Assembly (NCBI RefSeq): GCF_000426045.1
Contig: NZ_AUEP01000013.1
Location: 62,001-126,000 of the forward strand
Direction: 5' to 3'
Length of the DNA: 64,000 nt
Origin: Marmoricola sp. URHB0036
GTDB taxonomy: Bacteria; Actinomycetota; Actinomycetes; Propionibacteriales; Nocardioidaceae
Below the pieces are notes generated by a model. That model was given only the letters and a program-made list of their open reading frames with translations. It made no database searches and had not been told where the DNA came from. Made by a program: the position numbers and the translations under genes. This document shows positions 16,514 through 26,487 of the stretch, one piece after another (position 1 is the first letter of the stretch; each line of letters starts with the position of its first letter).

Positions 16514-18019
16514 GTGATTGCGCGTCTCCGGGGCAGCTATGCACTGGCCGTGGTCATCGTGCTGTTCGGCCTGTGCCCTGACCTCGTCCTCAGCACCGCG
16601 TTCCTCCCGCTGAGCACGCCGATGACGCACGACCTCGGCACCTCCCTGACGTGGTTGCAGGTCGCCAACGGCCTGAGCAACGCGGCCTTCGCCGTGGGAG
16701 TCGTGGTGGCGGCGCAGCTGGCGCAGCGTTACGTGCAGCGGCCGCTGTTCCTCGGGTACGCCGTGGCGTTCGTCGTCGGTTCCGTGCTGACGGCCCTGGC
16801 TCCGTGGATGCCGATGTTCCTGGTCGGTCGGGTGCTCCAGGGTGGCAGTACCGGGCTGATGATGATCTCCGCACTGCCTCCGTTGGTCACCAGGTTCGGG
16901 GTCGACCGCATCCCGTGGTCGGCCGCGATCGTCAACCTCGGTCTGTTCGGGGCGACCACCCTCGGCCCGGTCGTCGGCGGTGTGGTGGCGGGGTCCGGGT
17001 CGTGGCGCGCCTTGCTGTGGGTCATCGCCGGGATCGGTGCCGTCGCCCTGGTGGCGGCGTACCTGGGCTACCCGATGTTCGACCCGGTCGATCCCGACCT
17101 GCCGGTGGATGCGGCTGCGCTCGGCCTGACCGTGGTCAGTGCGGTGCTGATCTTCCTGGCCACGTCAGTGGTGGGGGCCACGTCGCTGGGCTCCTGGCTG
17201 TTCTGGGCACCATTCGTCGTGGGCCTGGCTGCCCTGGTCGGGCTGATCGTCGTCGAAGGTCACCGCGATCGTCCCCTGATGCCGGTCGGGGAGCTGTCCA
17301 CCCAGCTGCCGGTGACCGGCACGGTGGTCGCCATGGTGGCCGGCGCCACCTTCGTGACCGCGGTGGAGCTGACCCAGCTCTACCTCACCGACGTGGCCGG
17401 GGCGTCCCCGACCGAAGCCGGGTGGTTGTTCGCGACGATGCCGGTCGGCCTGGTGCCGGCGGCAGTGGCCTTCGGGGCGTTGTTCCGCACCAGCCTGCTG
17501 CCGTACCTCGTCAACGCCGGCTTGCTCGCGCTGACCGGCGGGGCGGCGCTGCTGCTCGCGCTGGACGAGTCCGGATCCACGTCGCTCATCCCGTGGGCAG
17601 CGCTGCTCCTCGGGTTCGGAGCTGGAGCCACGGTGGCTCCGGGACTCTTCCTGGCCGGGCTCGGCGTCCGGTCGGCGCTGCTGGCCCGGGCCTTCGCACT
17701 CGTCCAGCTGCTGCGGCTGACCGCGACGTTCGCGGTCGGCCCCCTGGTCATCCACCTCGCGCAGCAGCAGTCGTCACCGGCCCGCGGGGTGCATCTCGGT
17801 GCATGGGTGGTGCTCACGCTGTCCCTCGCCGGGCTGGTCGCCTCGATCGTCATCCCGGCCGTCTCCGGTGCGCGTCCGCATGCCCCCGACCTCGACAGCT
17901 GGCTGGACAGCGGTGCTCGCGGGCTGAAGTCGCCTGTCACCGCTGTCCACCTGCGGCCAGGGGTGGAGGACGACGAGGCCCACGACCTGGTGCCCGGTCC
18001 GCTGCGACGCCGTCGCTGA
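16514..18019 (+). CDS. MFS transporter, DHA2/EmrB-like drug exporter
   Basis: A 501-aa integral membrane protein with about 13-14 hydrophobic segments, a short cytoplasmic N-terminus and a charged, Arg-rich C-terminal tail. FLVGRVLQGGSTGLMM matches the motif of DHA2 family drug:H+ antiporters at TM4, and LGPVVGGVVAGSGSWRALLWV is the antiporter motif C with the following WRW-like loop. It would export toxic compounds using the proton gradient. Starts at GTG 16514, nine bases after GGGTAC. Substrate unknown. Confidence 0.88.
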   Translation: MIARLRGSYALAVVIVLFGLCPDLVLSTAFLPLSTPMTHDLGTSLTWLQVANGLSNAAFAVGVVVAAQLAQRYVQRPLFLGYAVAFVVGSVLTALAPWMPMFLVGRVLQGGSTGLMMISALPPLVTRFGVDRIPWSAAIVNLGLFGATTLGPVVGGVVAGSGSWRALLWVIAGIGAVALVAAYLGYPMFDPVDPDLPVDAAALGLTVVSAVLIFLATSVVGATSLGSWLFWAPFVVGLAALVGLIVVEGHRDRPLMPVGELSTQLPVTGTVVAMVAGATFVTAVELTQLYLTDVAGASPTEAGWLFATMPVGLVPAAVAFGALFRTSLLPYLVNAGLLALTGGAALLLALDESGSTSLIPWAALLLGFGAGATVAPGLFLAGLGVRSALLARAFALVQLLRLTATFAVGPLVIHLAQQQSSPARGVHLGAWVVLTLSLAGLVASIVIPAVSGARPHAPDLDSWLDSGARGLKSPVTAVHLRPGVEDDEAHDLVPGPLRRRR

Positions 18020-18036
18020 TCGGCGACGGCGCGGAG

Positions 18037-20715
18037 TCACCTGCGCAGGAGCTGGCCGAGCGCGACCCGGCGTAGCCGGACCCACTCGACCTGGGTGAGG
18101 ACGAGCACGGTGACGGCGAGGACGGCCGCCGCGCAGAGTCCCCACAGCGGCAGGGCCACGTCGGGAGTGTTTGTCTGACCGGTGATCCGCTCGAGCGACA
18201 GGTGGCCGAACATGGCCAGCACGGAGCTGACTCCCAGGACGAGGCCGGTCAGCGCGCCGAACACGACCGGGGTCGCCAGCTCACCGGCCATGACCCGCCA
18301 CAGCTGACCATCGCGTACGCCGAGCGCACGCAACCGTCCCACCGACTCACCACGCGGCCTGGCTTCACTGGCAGCCACCATCAGCACTGCGAGCACGGCG
18401 AACAGCAGCAGCAGCGCGGCCGACGCGACGGCCAAGCGGACCAGCCCCGCCGAGAGCGGGGCGGAGCGTCGCGCGGCGAGGGTCTCGGCGTACGACGTGA
18501 TCGTGCCGCTGCGGCCGAGCACGTCCTTCACGGCAGCCGCGGCCCCTGGCCCGACGGCCCACACGGTGTCCGGCGAGGCGAGGCCCTTGGCGCGTGCGTA
18601 CCTGTTCGCGTCCACGACGACCACCGGATCGGTCGACGCCTGCACGCGTGGCGCGGTTCCGACCACCAGCAAGGGAACCGTCACGTCGTCGGACGCGCGG
18701 ACGACGAGACCGTCCCGCAGCCCGGGAGCTCCTCCGAGGAGCAGAGCCGGCACCCGATCCTCGTCGCCACTGACCAGTCGGCCGAGGTGGGGCGCGTCCG
18801 GCAAGGCGCTCACCGCGAGCATCCGTCGGTAGGCACGGGCATCGACGACCACCAGTCGCACCGTGTCGGCGCGCTCACGCGAGGTGGCCCGTACGTCGTC
18901 CTGGACCCGCCCAGCCACGGCTGCCCTGACGCCGGGGGCAGCTGCCACCCTGCTTGCCGCGTCGGCCAGGGAAGGATCGGGCGCCACGACGGCCCGGGCG
19001 TCACCACCGACGCTGAGCAACGCACCAGCGGCCTGTCCGCGCTGCTCGGTCTCGGCCAGGGCCACCGCGAAGACGAGCTGGGCGACCGTCACCGTGATGA
19101 CGACGAGCGGCAGCACCTGCCTGCTGGCGTCCCGCACCCTGGCAGCGACGAAGAAGGCGACTCCGCCCGTCGCGCGCCGGGCCGCGTTCAGCAGCAACCG
19201 GGCTGCGGCGGGCAGGGACCGGATGGCCAGCAGCGCGCCGGCCACGGCCCACCACACCGGAGCGCTGGCCGCCGTGACGTCGCCGCCTGCGTCCGTCCCG
19301 AGGACACCGCGTTGTCGAAGGGCCACGAAGGCGAGCACGGCACCGGCCACCACGGCAGTCACGAGGAGCACCTGGCGCAGTCGTCGGGCACGGGCCAGCC
19401 GGATCCGGGCGGTGCGGTTGGCCGGCGTACGACGTGGGTCGGTGGCTCGCCGGGCCAGCACCGCGCCGGTGATCGCCGCGGCCAGGGACGCGGCCAGGGG
19501 GATCAGCGTCCAGCGGGCCCATCCCGCGTCTCCGACAGCCAGCCGGGTGCTGACCAGTCCCACCGCGGCGCCGAGGGTCGCGAAGACCGCGACCTCGACG
19601 AACAGCTCGCCCGAGATCTCGGGCAGGGTCCCGCCACGTTCGCGGCTGAGCACGACGGATCCGGCTCGGCGTCGGACCAGGAGCTCGGCTGCCTGCCACA
19701 GCACCAGCAGCGCACAGGCCAGCAGCCCGACGAGCAGGACGAGGGCCTGCCCACGCGCGGCAGCGACCTCGGCTCGGCCCTCCTGGAGCACGCGGTCGAG
19801 CCCGCTGTCCCAGGCAACCTGCCCGCGAGCCACGCCGGACGAGGCCTGGAGCGATCCCACCGCTCGAACGACATCGGCCGACTCGTCCCAGTGCAGCCGC
19901 GTGGGTCGTGGGCTGAAAGAGATCCGTTCGGTCAGGTCGTCGGAGGGTACGGCGAGACGCAGGTCGGGCAACGACTCCGCTGACACCAGGGCGGTCGCAG
20001 AGGCGAGCCGGACCCCCTGGGAGACGCCTCGGACCGGACGCAGCAGCTGGGGGATCGTCCGCCAGACGGCCTGGTCGGGATCTCGCGCCACGAAGATCCC
20101 ACTCACCCGGGCCTCGACCGGCCGGGCCTGCACGTCCTCGGTCGACACCCGGTCACCAGGTCGGAGCCGGAGTGCCGAGGCCGCGTCCTGCGAGAGGGCG
20201 ATCTGGACCGGCCAGGGGGCCGGGCCGCCCGGATCGGCGCCGACCGTTGCCTGCGGCGCCTTCCCGGCGAGGTAGCGGACGTCGGGGGGACCAGCGGGGG
20301 AGTCGAGGTAGGCAAGGGTCAGGTAGCGTCCCGGGCCACCGCCGAGGACGTGCAGCGACGGGGTGGTCAGGCTGGCGATCCCGGGCCGGAGCACGGCCGA
20401 CAAACGGCGCGGCAGCTGCCGCTGCGTCTCGGTCGCATCGGCGCGCAGCCGATCCGCCGCCTGCGGGTCGCGGGCGGGCTGCTCGTAGTCCACGTCCGCG
20501 CGCGGGAAGGTCGCCACCACCGCTCCGCGCGGGCCGGCCTGCCTGGCGGCTTCGGCCAGTGCGCGGTCCGAGGTGCTGTCCATCAGCGGAACCGCTGCCG
20601 ACGTCAGCGCGGTGGTCAGCGCCACCACCAGTCCGATGAGCAGCAGCGGTCCCGGGTCGGAGCGCACCCGCCCGGTGATGGTCGGCCCGTGCAGCCGGGG
20701 CCGTTCGAGCCTCAT
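18037..20715 (-). CDS. FtsX-like ABC transporter permease (large)
   Basis: 892 aa starting at ATG 20715, whose ATGA overlaps the stop of the upstream permease. TM1 is at residues about 22-44, followed by a large extracytoplasmic domain, then a central membrane block and a second C-terminal FtsX core (LLLLFAVLAVLMVAASEARPRGESVGRLRALGVRDGQLWRV...). This is the MacB/LolE/BceB-type architecture with an 8-10 TM layout. It would act with the two ATPases and second permease encoded just upstream. The substrate is likely a lipid or peptide at the membrane; unknown. Confidence 0.85.
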   Translation of the reverse strand: MRLERPRLHGPTITGRVRSDPGPLLLIGLVVALTTALTSAAVPLMDSTSDRALAEAARQAGPRGAVVATFPRADVDYEQPARDPQAADRLRADATETQRQLPRRLSAVLRPGIASLTTPSLHVLGGGPGRYLTLAYLDSPAGPPDVRYLAGKAPQATVGADPGGPAPWPVQIALSQDAASALRLRPGDRVSTEDVQARPVEARVSGIFVARDPDQAVWRTIPQLLRPVRGVSQGVRLASATALVSAESLPDLRLAVPSDDLTERISFSPRPTRLHWDESADVVRAVGSLQASSGVARGQVAWDSGLDRVLQEGRAEVAAARGQALVLLVGLLACALLVLWQAAELLVRRRAGSVVLSRERGGTLPEISGELFVEVAVFATLGAAVGLVSTRLAVGDAGWARWTLIPLAASLAAAITGAVLARRATDPRRTPANRTARIRLARARRLRQVLLVTAVVAGAVLAFVALRQRGVLGTDAGGDVTAASAPVWWAVAGALLAIRSLPAAARLLLNAARRATGGVAFFVAARVRDASRQVLPLVVITVTVAQLVFAVALAETEQRGQAAGALLSVGGDARAVVAPDPSLADAASRVAAAPGVRAAVAGRVQDDVRATSRERADTVRLVVVDARAYRRMLAVSALPDAPHLGRLVSGDEDRVPALLLGGAPGLRDGLVVRASDDVTVPLLVVGTAPRVQASTDPVVVVDANRYARAKGLASPDTVWAVGPGAAAAVKDVLGRSGTITSYAETLAARRSAPLSAGLVRLAVASAALLLLFAVLAVLMVAASEARPRGESVGRLRALGVRDGQLWRVMAGELATPVVFGALTGLVLGVSSVLAMFGHLSLERITGQTNTPDVALPLWGLCAAAVLAVTVLVLTQVEWVRLRRVALGQLLRR

Positions 20716-23700
20716 GTCCATCGTCCCGTCCGGCGCTCCGTGGTGTCGGAGCGACGCACCTGCCAGGCGGCCGACAGTGCCGCGACCACCAGGCACCCGA
20801 CCACGAGACCGAGCACCAGCACGGCCTCGGTCGCCCAGGGCCACGTGAGCACGGCCTGCGGGACCGGCGACGTACCGCGATCAGACCGGATCAGGCTCTC
20901 CTCCAGGGCCACTGCCCCCAGCCCACCGACCAGGATGCCGATCAGCACGAGAGGGACGAGCAGCGAGCTGTGCTCGACGAACAGGAGCCGTCGTGCCCCC
21001 GGGCGGGTGAGCCCGAGCGCGCGCAGTCTGGCCACCTCGGCCACCCGCCGTCGTCGGTCGGCACTGACCACGAGCACGGCGCCGACGAGGAGCAGCAGGG
21101 TGCAGGCGACGACCAGCATCAGGTAGGCCAGGGGGACCGTGACCTGCATCGGGCCACGCGTGAGATCGGCGGCCACGGTGGCTCGGTTGGTGACCTCGCC
21201 GAGCCGAAGCGCCGCGACGGCATCCGCTGTCCCGGAGGAGGGGCCCGACACCCAGGCCGCGTCCACGGCAGGGTCGAGACGGCCGGCGGCGATCAGGGCA
21301 CGGGACAGGGTGTCCACGTCGGCCAGGACGGCGATGCGTCCCGGCTCGGAGGGGACGGTCGGGACGACGGCCGCCACCCGGACAGGCAGTGCGGTGTCGT
21401 CGATGGTCGCGGTGAGCTCGCCCCCGATCTTGGTGCCGATGGCGTCCAACAGTCGCCGGGAGACGGCGATCGGCACGTTCAACGGCGGTTCGAAGGCGGT
21501 CGCGAGCAGGTCGCCGTCGGCGTACGCCAGGTAGGAGAGGTCCAGCCCGGCAGTGGCGGTCAGGACCGTTGCTCCTGCCGCGCGGTCCACTGAGATCGAC
21601 GTGCCTCGCACCGGGCTGTCGCGCCCCAGGGGCCGGACTCGCCAGTGGGAGTCGTCACCGGTGCCCGAGCCGGTGATCCGCATCCGCACCCAGGCCCGGG
21701 CCGCCGTAGTGCCGCCCTCGGGCTGGCTTCCGTCGCCGATGATGCTGAGCCGTACGGCGACGATGCGCTGGCCGGCAGCGGGAGGGGTGGACCATCGCAA
21801 CGGATGATCCGCACCGTCGAGACGCACGGGCGCGGCATCCAGGACGCTGCGGAAGCCGGCGCCGTCCTGCACGATCACGCTCGGTGCCACCGTCATCGCG
21901 CCGGTCGAGGTCGTCCCGGTGAGGTGTACCCCGCCGGTGTTCGTCGGCATCGGCGGGCCACGCAGCGGTCCGCCGGACACCAGCTGTCGGCCGATCCCGG
22001 TCCAGGTCCGGCCACCGTCGAGACGGCCGCGCAGCAGGCTGCCTGCGTGACGAGCGTCGATCGCCACCAGCTCCGGCTCGTCACCGACATCGCCGACGTA
22101 GCGGCCCAGGGCCACCGGTCGTCGCGTGACGGGCGAGGCACGGGGGACGCCGAGCGCCGTGGCGGTGCCGGAGGCCGCGGCGTCCACGGCCGCTGCCTCT
22201 CCGGCGGTGGGCGGTGAGAAGAACGTGAGCGAGAGGTTCGTCCCCGCGCGGAGGTCGGCCTGGTCGGTCTGCGAGTGCAGCCAGGTTGCGTGCAGCGCGA
22301 CGCCGAAGACGGCGGCGGCCGACGCCGTGGAGAGCAGCACCAGCGGAGTGCCGGCACTGAGTCGAAGCGCAGCAGGATGCAGGGCGAGGGGGAGCAGGGC
22401 GCGAGATCGCGATGCCGCGGCCGCGCCCATCGCGAGCAGCGACGGCAACCGGCGTACCGCCAAGATGGTGGCCGCGGTCAGGCACACCGCGGGCGCCAGG
22501 GTGAGGGTGACGTCGCTCCCGCTGTTCGTCGCGGGCCGGTTGAACAGCTGCCACCAGCTGCCGACCACCATGACCGCCAGCAGGACGTCGACACTGGACC
22601 GGGCCAGCGCGCGTCGGCGTGCCGGCAACCGCCCCGTCTCCCAGGTGAGGAGCGGTGCCACCACCAGCACCAGCGTCATCAGCAGTGCCACCCCGAGCAC
22701 GGTCACCACCAGGCCCGACGTGACGTGCGGGTCCTGGGTCAGTCCGGCGGTCCTCAGGTCGGGCAGGTGCGTGACCAGGGAATGGGCTGCGGCTGCCGCG
22801 GGCACGGCCAGAACCGCCGCGGCCACGGCCAGCAGCCCGGCTTCGAGCAGGGCACCGGTCGCCTGCTGCCGGGGCCCGAGGCCGAGGGTGGAGAGGAGCT
22901 CGCGCTCCTCCGCGCGACTGTCCGCCACGATCCGGCCGGCCAGCACGAGGGCGGCGATCGCCAGGACTACGGTGAGCAGCAGGACGACCAGTACGGCGGA
23001 GCGGGTGGCGGACTGCTGCCCGTCGATTCGATCGAGCGTCTCGGGCAGCTCGGACGCCACCCGCGTGATGCGGGCCGAGCTGCCCACCCCGGCGGACAGC
23101 AGGGAGGAGGCGCTGTCCAGCGACGTCGCTGCTGCGCGTAGGGAGCTCTCGTCCGCGGTAACGAGCGACGGATGGGCGTCCACGCGCAGGCCCGCGACGT
23201 TCGCCCCGGTGCCGAGGAACGCGGTGGGTCCGACGATGAAGGGGCCGAACGCAGGGGCCGTCACCGAACCGTCACTGTAGGCGCGATCGACCCCGGCACC
23301 GGACAGGGCGTCGCTGGCCCACGCGGCGCGCGACACCGGCTGGAAGGTGCCCACGACGACGACCGTGGTCGGCCGGTCGACCGCGTCCAGACCGGTCTCG
23401 GAGCCCAGGTCGACCCGGTCTCCCAGGCGGAGGTGGAGAGCGTGCAGGGCTGCCTCGGGCGCAACGGCCTCGAGGACACCCTGGCCGCCGTCGACCGGCC
23501 ACCGGCCCGCGGTGAGCCTCGCCTGACGTGGTGGGTCGTCACTGGTGGCCAGGTAGCCGAGCTGGCTGCCGTCACCGAGCCGACGCATCCGGGAGCTCGC
23601 CAGGCTGAACACCGACGGATGCATCGGAGCCAGGACGCGCTCGACCGCGCCGCGCGCCTGCTCGCGGACCGCGGGGAGGTCAGCTGCCTTCAGACCGACC

Positions 23701-23888
23701 ACGTAGGCAGTGACGTCCACCTCCTGCGCCTGCGAGCGCCGGATCTCCTCCGAGAACGCCCTGGGCCCGGTCTGGCTGAGCAACAGCGAGCAGACCCCCA
23801 CGAGGGTGGTCGCCACCGCGACCACGAGGACGACCGCCGCGAGCATCCGGCTCTGGACCAGGGCACGACGAACGACCAGCCTCAGCAC
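20712..23888 (-). CDS. FtsX-like ABC transporter permease (large)
   Basis: 1058 aa from GTG 23888. TM1 is at residues about 15-38; a large extracytoplasmic region follows, then several TM segments around residues 300-500 and a C-terminal FtsX domain with LMLVVACTLLLLVGAVLVVSADRRRRVAEVARLRALGLTRPGARRL. It is paralogous in layout to the downstream 892-aa permease, so the two probably form a heterodimer. It starts 12 bases after the ATPase gene and ends with an ATGA overlap. The length is well above single-core permeases such as MacB (about 400-650 aa). Confidence 0.85.
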   Translation of the reverse strand: MLRLVVRRALVQSRMLAAVVLVVAVATTLVGVCSLLLSQTGPRAFSEEIRRSQAQEVDVTAYVVGLKAADLPAVREQARGAVERVLAPMHPSVFSLASSRMRRLGDGSQLGYLATSDDPPRQARLTAGRWPVDGGQGVLEAVAPEAALHALHLRLGDRVDLGSETGLDAVDRPTTVVVVGTFQPVSRAAWASDALSGAGVDRAYSDGSVTAPAFGPFIVGPTAFLGTGANVAGLRVDAHPSLVTADESSLRAAATSLDSASSLLSAGVGSSARITRVASELPETLDRIDGQQSATRSAVLVVLLLTVVLAIAALVLAGRIVADSRAEERELLSTLGLGPRQQATGALLEAGLLAVAAAVLAVPAAAAAHSLVTHLPDLRTAGLTQDPHVTSGLVVTVLGVALLMTLVLVVAPLLTWETGRLPARRRALARSSVDVLLAVMVVGSWWQLFNRPATNSGSDVTLTLAPAVCLTAATILAVRRLPSLLAMGAAAASRSRALLPLALHPAALRLSAGTPLVLLSTASAAAVFGVALHATWLHSQTDQADLRAGTNLSLTFFSPPTAGEAAAVDAAASGTATALGVPRASPVTRRPVALGRYVGDVGDEPELVAIDARHAGSLLRGRLDGGRTWTGIGRQLVSGGPLRGPPMPTNTGGVHLTGTTSTGAMTVAPSVIVQDGAGFRSVLDAAPVRLDGADHPLRWSTPPAAGQRIVAVRLSIIGDGSQPEGGTTAARAWVRMRITGSGTGDDSHWRVRPLGRDSPVRGTSISVDRAAGATVLTATAGLDLSYLAYADGDLLATAFEPPLNVPIAVSRRLLDAIGTKIGGELTATIDDTALPVRVAAVVPTVPSEPGRIAVLADVDTLSRALIAAGRLDPAVDAAWVSGPSSGTADAVAALRLGEVTNRATVAADLTRGPMQVTVPLAYLMLVVACTLLLLVGAVLVVSADRRRRVAEVARLRALGLTRPGARRLLFVEHSSLLVPLVLIGILVGGLGAVALEESLIRSDRGTSPVPQAVLTWPWATEAVLVLGLVVGCLVVAALSAAWQVRRSDTTERRTGRWT

Positions 23889-23900
23889 GAGCCGGCCATC

Positions 23901-24590
23901 TCAGGCGTCGACCCGGCCATCCGCGATCGTGAGCACCCGGTCGGCGAGCGAGACCATCACCGCGTCGTGCGTGGCGATGATCGCGGTCACGCCCTCGGAC
24001 TCGACGATCCCGCGGAGCAGGGCGATCACCGACAACCCGGTCTCGGCATCGAGCTGGCCGGTCGGCTCGTCAGCGATCAGCACCCGGGGTGATCCCGCGA
24101 GCGCCCGGGCGATGGCCACGCGTTGCTGCTGTCCGCCGGACAGCTCCGAGGGCCGTTGCAGTGCGTGCTCCCCGAGCCCGACGAGGTCGAGCAGCAGGGC
24201 GACGCGCTCCTCGCGCTCGGCCACGGGGGTGCGTCGTAGGCGCAGCGGGACGCCGACGTTCTCCGCCGCGGTGAGTGCCGGCAGCAGCCCGAAGGACTGG
24301 AACACGTAGGCCACCGACTCACGCCTCAGGGCGCTCAGGCCGCCGTCGTCGAGCTCGGTGACCTCGACCCCGTCGACCTGCACGGTTCCGGAGTCAGGCC
24401 GATCGAGCCCACCCAGCATGTTGAGCAGGGTCGTCTTGCCCGAGCCGGAGCGGCCCACCAGCGCCACCATCTCGCCTGCTGCCACGTCGAAGGACACCTC
24501 GCGCAGGGCGAGGACGGTCTGCGGACCGGAGACGTAGGTGCGGGAGAGCCCACGCGCCGAGACCATCGGCGACCCGCCAGCAGGCCTCAC
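23901..24590 (-). CDS. ABC transporter ATP-binding protein (MacB/LolD type)
   Basis: 229 aa with Walker A GRSGSGKTT, Q-loop FQSFGLLP, signature LSGGQQQR, Walker B VLIADEPTGQLD and H-loop ATHD. The DEPTGxLD form is typical of the LolD/MacB/FtsE branch that serves FtsX-like permeases. GTG 24590 overlaps the upstream stop as GTGA. Second ATPase of a four-gene operon; a heterodimeric ATPase pair with the AbrB-fused protein is likely. Confidence 0.92.
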   Translation of the reverse strand: MRPAGGSPMVSARGLSRTYVSGPQTVLALREVSFDVAAGEMVALVGRSGSGKTTLLNMLGGLDRPDSGTVQVDGVEVTELDDGGLSALRRESVAYVFQSFGLLPALTAAENVGVPLRLRRTPVAEREERVALLLDLVGLGEHALQRPSELSGGQQQRVAIARALAGSPRVLIADEPTGQLDAETGLSVIALLRGIVESEGVTAIIATHDAVMVSLADRVLTIADGRVDA

Positions 24591-25510
24591 TCGCCCTCAT
24601 CGCGGGAGGGGCGGATCTCGACGTGGCCTTCCGCGAGGGCGAGGCGCACCCGGTCCTTCATGGCCAGCGCCTGCCGGAACTCCTGGGGCACCTGAACCCG
24701 CCCCGCGCGGTCCATCACGGCGTACTCCTCGGCGATCGCGGAGCCACTCTCCGCCCCGGGGCCGCGCAGCACCTCGCTGCTCGTGCGCCCGTCCCGGATG
24801 GCGATGGTCCGCGCGACCTGGTGCGTGACGCCGGCGTCGTGGGTGACGATGACGACGGCGGCGCCCAGCTCTCGGTTGGCGGTCCGCAGGGCGGCGAACA
24901 CCTCCTGGGCCGTCTCACTGTCCAGCTCACCGGTCGGCTCGTCGGTCAGCAGTACCAACGGCTGGTTGGCGAGCGCGACGCAGATCGCGACCCGCTGCTG
25001 CTCGCCGCCGGACATCTGGTGGGGTCTTCGCTGCGCACAGTGGCCCACGCCCAGGGTCTCGAACAGCTCGGCGGTGCGGCGATGGCGCTCGCGGCGGGAC
25101 ACCCCGGCAAAGCTCATCGGCAGGTCGACGACCTGGCTCGCGGTCAGGTAGGGCACCAGGTTGCGGGCGGCCTGCTGCCGCACGAAGCCGACCACGTGGC
25201 GGCGGTAGTGCACCCGATCGCTGCGGGACATGCCCAGCAGGTCATGGCCCGCCACCCGGGCTCGGCCGGCGGTCGCCGTGTCGACACCGGCCAGGACCTG
25301 GAGCAGCGTCGACTTGCCGGACCCGGAGGCGCCGACGATGGCGACCATCTCACCCTTGTGCACGAGGAGGTCCAACCCCTGGAGGGCCTGCACCTCCACC
25401 AGGTCGGACTGGTAGATCCGCAGCAGGTTGTCGCACACGATGAGCGCGTCGTGCCCGTACGCCGGTGCGCGATCCGTGGTCCCAGGCTGCTCGGCACCCC
25501 GACCCGACAC
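24587..25510 (-). CDS. ABC ATPase fused to a C-terminal AbrB/SpoVT-like domain
   Basis: 307 aa. Residues about 20-240 form a complete LolD-type ATPase: Walker A GASGSGKST, signature MSGGEQQR, Walker B VLLTDEPTGELD, H-loop VTHD. Residues about 255-300 (YAVMDRAGRVQVPQEFRQAL, then RVRLALAEGHVEIRPS) read as a swapped-hairpin AbrB/MazE-like DNA-binding domain, where GRVQVPQEFR is the diagnostic strand-turn. The fusion suggests that the ATPase or operon is self-regulated, or that the domain serves as a dimerisation module. It is the first gene of the FtsX operon; the upstream 194-bp gap holds the divergent promoters. Confidence 0.85.
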   Translation of the reverse strand: MSGRGAEQPGTTDRAPAYGHDALIVCDNLLRIYQSDLVEVQALQGLDLLVHKGEMVAIVGASGSGKSTLLQVLAGVDTATAGRARVAGHDLLGMSRSDRVHYRRHVVGFVRQQAARNLVPYLTASQVVDLPMSFAGVSRRERHRRTAELFETLGVGHCAQRRPHQMSGGEQQRVAICVALANQPLVLLTDEPTGELDSETAQEVFAALRTANRELGAAVVIVTHDAGVTHQVARTIAIRDGRTSSEVLRGPGAESGSAIAEEYAVMDRAGRVQVPQEFRQALAMKDRVRLALAEGHVEIRPSRDEGE

Positions 25511-25704
25511 GAGCTCTCCTTCGACCGTTGCTGCACCTCACGCGATCGTAGCCACATCCACGGGTGCCGACTGCGAGTTCGCGCGGGTGGCCGCGCCTTC
25601 GAGTGGACGGGTCAGTCGGTGGGACGACGGGCGTGGAAGCATCGATGCGCGCCCACCACCTCCTACCCTGAGCCGTCACCGTCAGGCGAAGGGGAGGCAA
25701 TGCC

Positions 25705-26112
25705 GTGGAGCAGGCATCGGCTGATGCGCAGATCCGGGTCGTGGTCATCGACGACTCCGAGGACATTCGCGACGTGCTGCGCCTGGCCTTCGACCGGGAC
25801 AACGAGTTCACGCTCGTCGCGGATGCAGCAGACGGCCGGGCCGGCGTCGAGGCCGTGAGCGCCCACCGACCACACGTGGTGCTGCTCGACATCTCCATGC
25901 CCGACATGGACGGGCTGCAGGCCCTGACCCTGATCCGGGAGAGCTCCCCGGAGTCGGCCGTGGTCATGCTCACCGGCATCCCGGAGGCGGCCGCGGCGTT
26001 GACCGCGGTCGAGCTGGGCGCCCACGGCTACATCCGCAAGGGAGCCGGGATCCCGGAGATCCTGGACCAGCTGCGCGACGTGCTCGAGTGGCGACGCTCG
26101 TCCGACACCTGA
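25705..26112 (+). CDS. Single-domain response regulator (receiver only)
   Basis: 135 aa. Acidic pocket Asp16-Asp17, phosphoacceptor Asp62 in VVLLDISMPDMDG, Thr in VMLTG and Lys in GYIRKGAG are all present. No output domain follows (only about 20 residues). GTG 25705 has GGGGAGG seven bases upstream. Such stand-alone receivers act by binding partners such as anti-sigma or partner-switch kinases, or ANTAR regulators; it stands next to an ANTAR protein. No histidine kinase is adjacent. Confidence 0.9.
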   Translation: MEQASADAQIRVVVIDDSEDIRDVLRLAFDRDNEFTLVADAADGRAGVEAVSAHRPHVVLLDISMPDMDGLQALTLIRESSPESAVVMLTGIPEAAAALTAVELGAHGYIRKGAGIPEILDQLRDVLEWRRSSDT

Positions 26113-26132
26113 CCACCACCCCAGAAGGGCGT

Positions 26133-26441
26133 TCAGAGACCTTCCGCGTGCCCGTCGGAGACCAGCTCCGCGGCGATGTCGTGGAGCTTGCGGTTCTGCT
26201 CCTGCGACAGCCGTCGCAGTACCTCGAAGGCGACCTCGGCGGAGAGCCCGAAGCGTTCCATCACCAAGCCGGTGGCCTGGCCGATGACCGTACGACGCTC
26301 GAGAGCGGTCTCGAGGTTCTCGATGTGCCGCGTGGCCTCCTCGAGTGACCTGGGGGCGCGCGTGCCCGTGCTGGGAGCTTCAGTGGGGCCGGTTGCCTGG
26401 CTCAGCTCCCGCAGCCGGGCCACGAGATCCTGGCTTGTCAC
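26133..26441 (-). CDS. ANTAR-domain protein, 102 aa
   Basis: Residues 1-35 are polar. From SLEEATRHIENLETALERRTVIGQATGLVMERFGLSAEVAFEVLRRLSQEQNRKLHDIAAELV the sequence is an ANTAR domain (coiled-coil plus three-helix RNA-binding bundle; VIGQATGLVM is the core). ANTAR proteins bind paired hexaloop hairpins in nascent RNA and prevent termination. There is no receiver or GAF sensor attached, which is unusual, but a stand-alone receiver lies immediately convergent. GTG 26441 is the likely start; a TAGAAT box lies about 8 bases upstream. Confidence 0.85.
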   Translation of the reverse strand: MTSQDLVARLRELSQATGPTEAPSTGTRAPRSLEEATRHIENLETALERRTVIGQATGLVMERFGLSAEVAFEVLRRLSQEQNRKLHDIAAELVSDGHAEGL

Positions 26442-26487
26442 GGCATCGGATTCTATCGAGCCGAGGGAGCCGTCGCCAGATCGGGAC

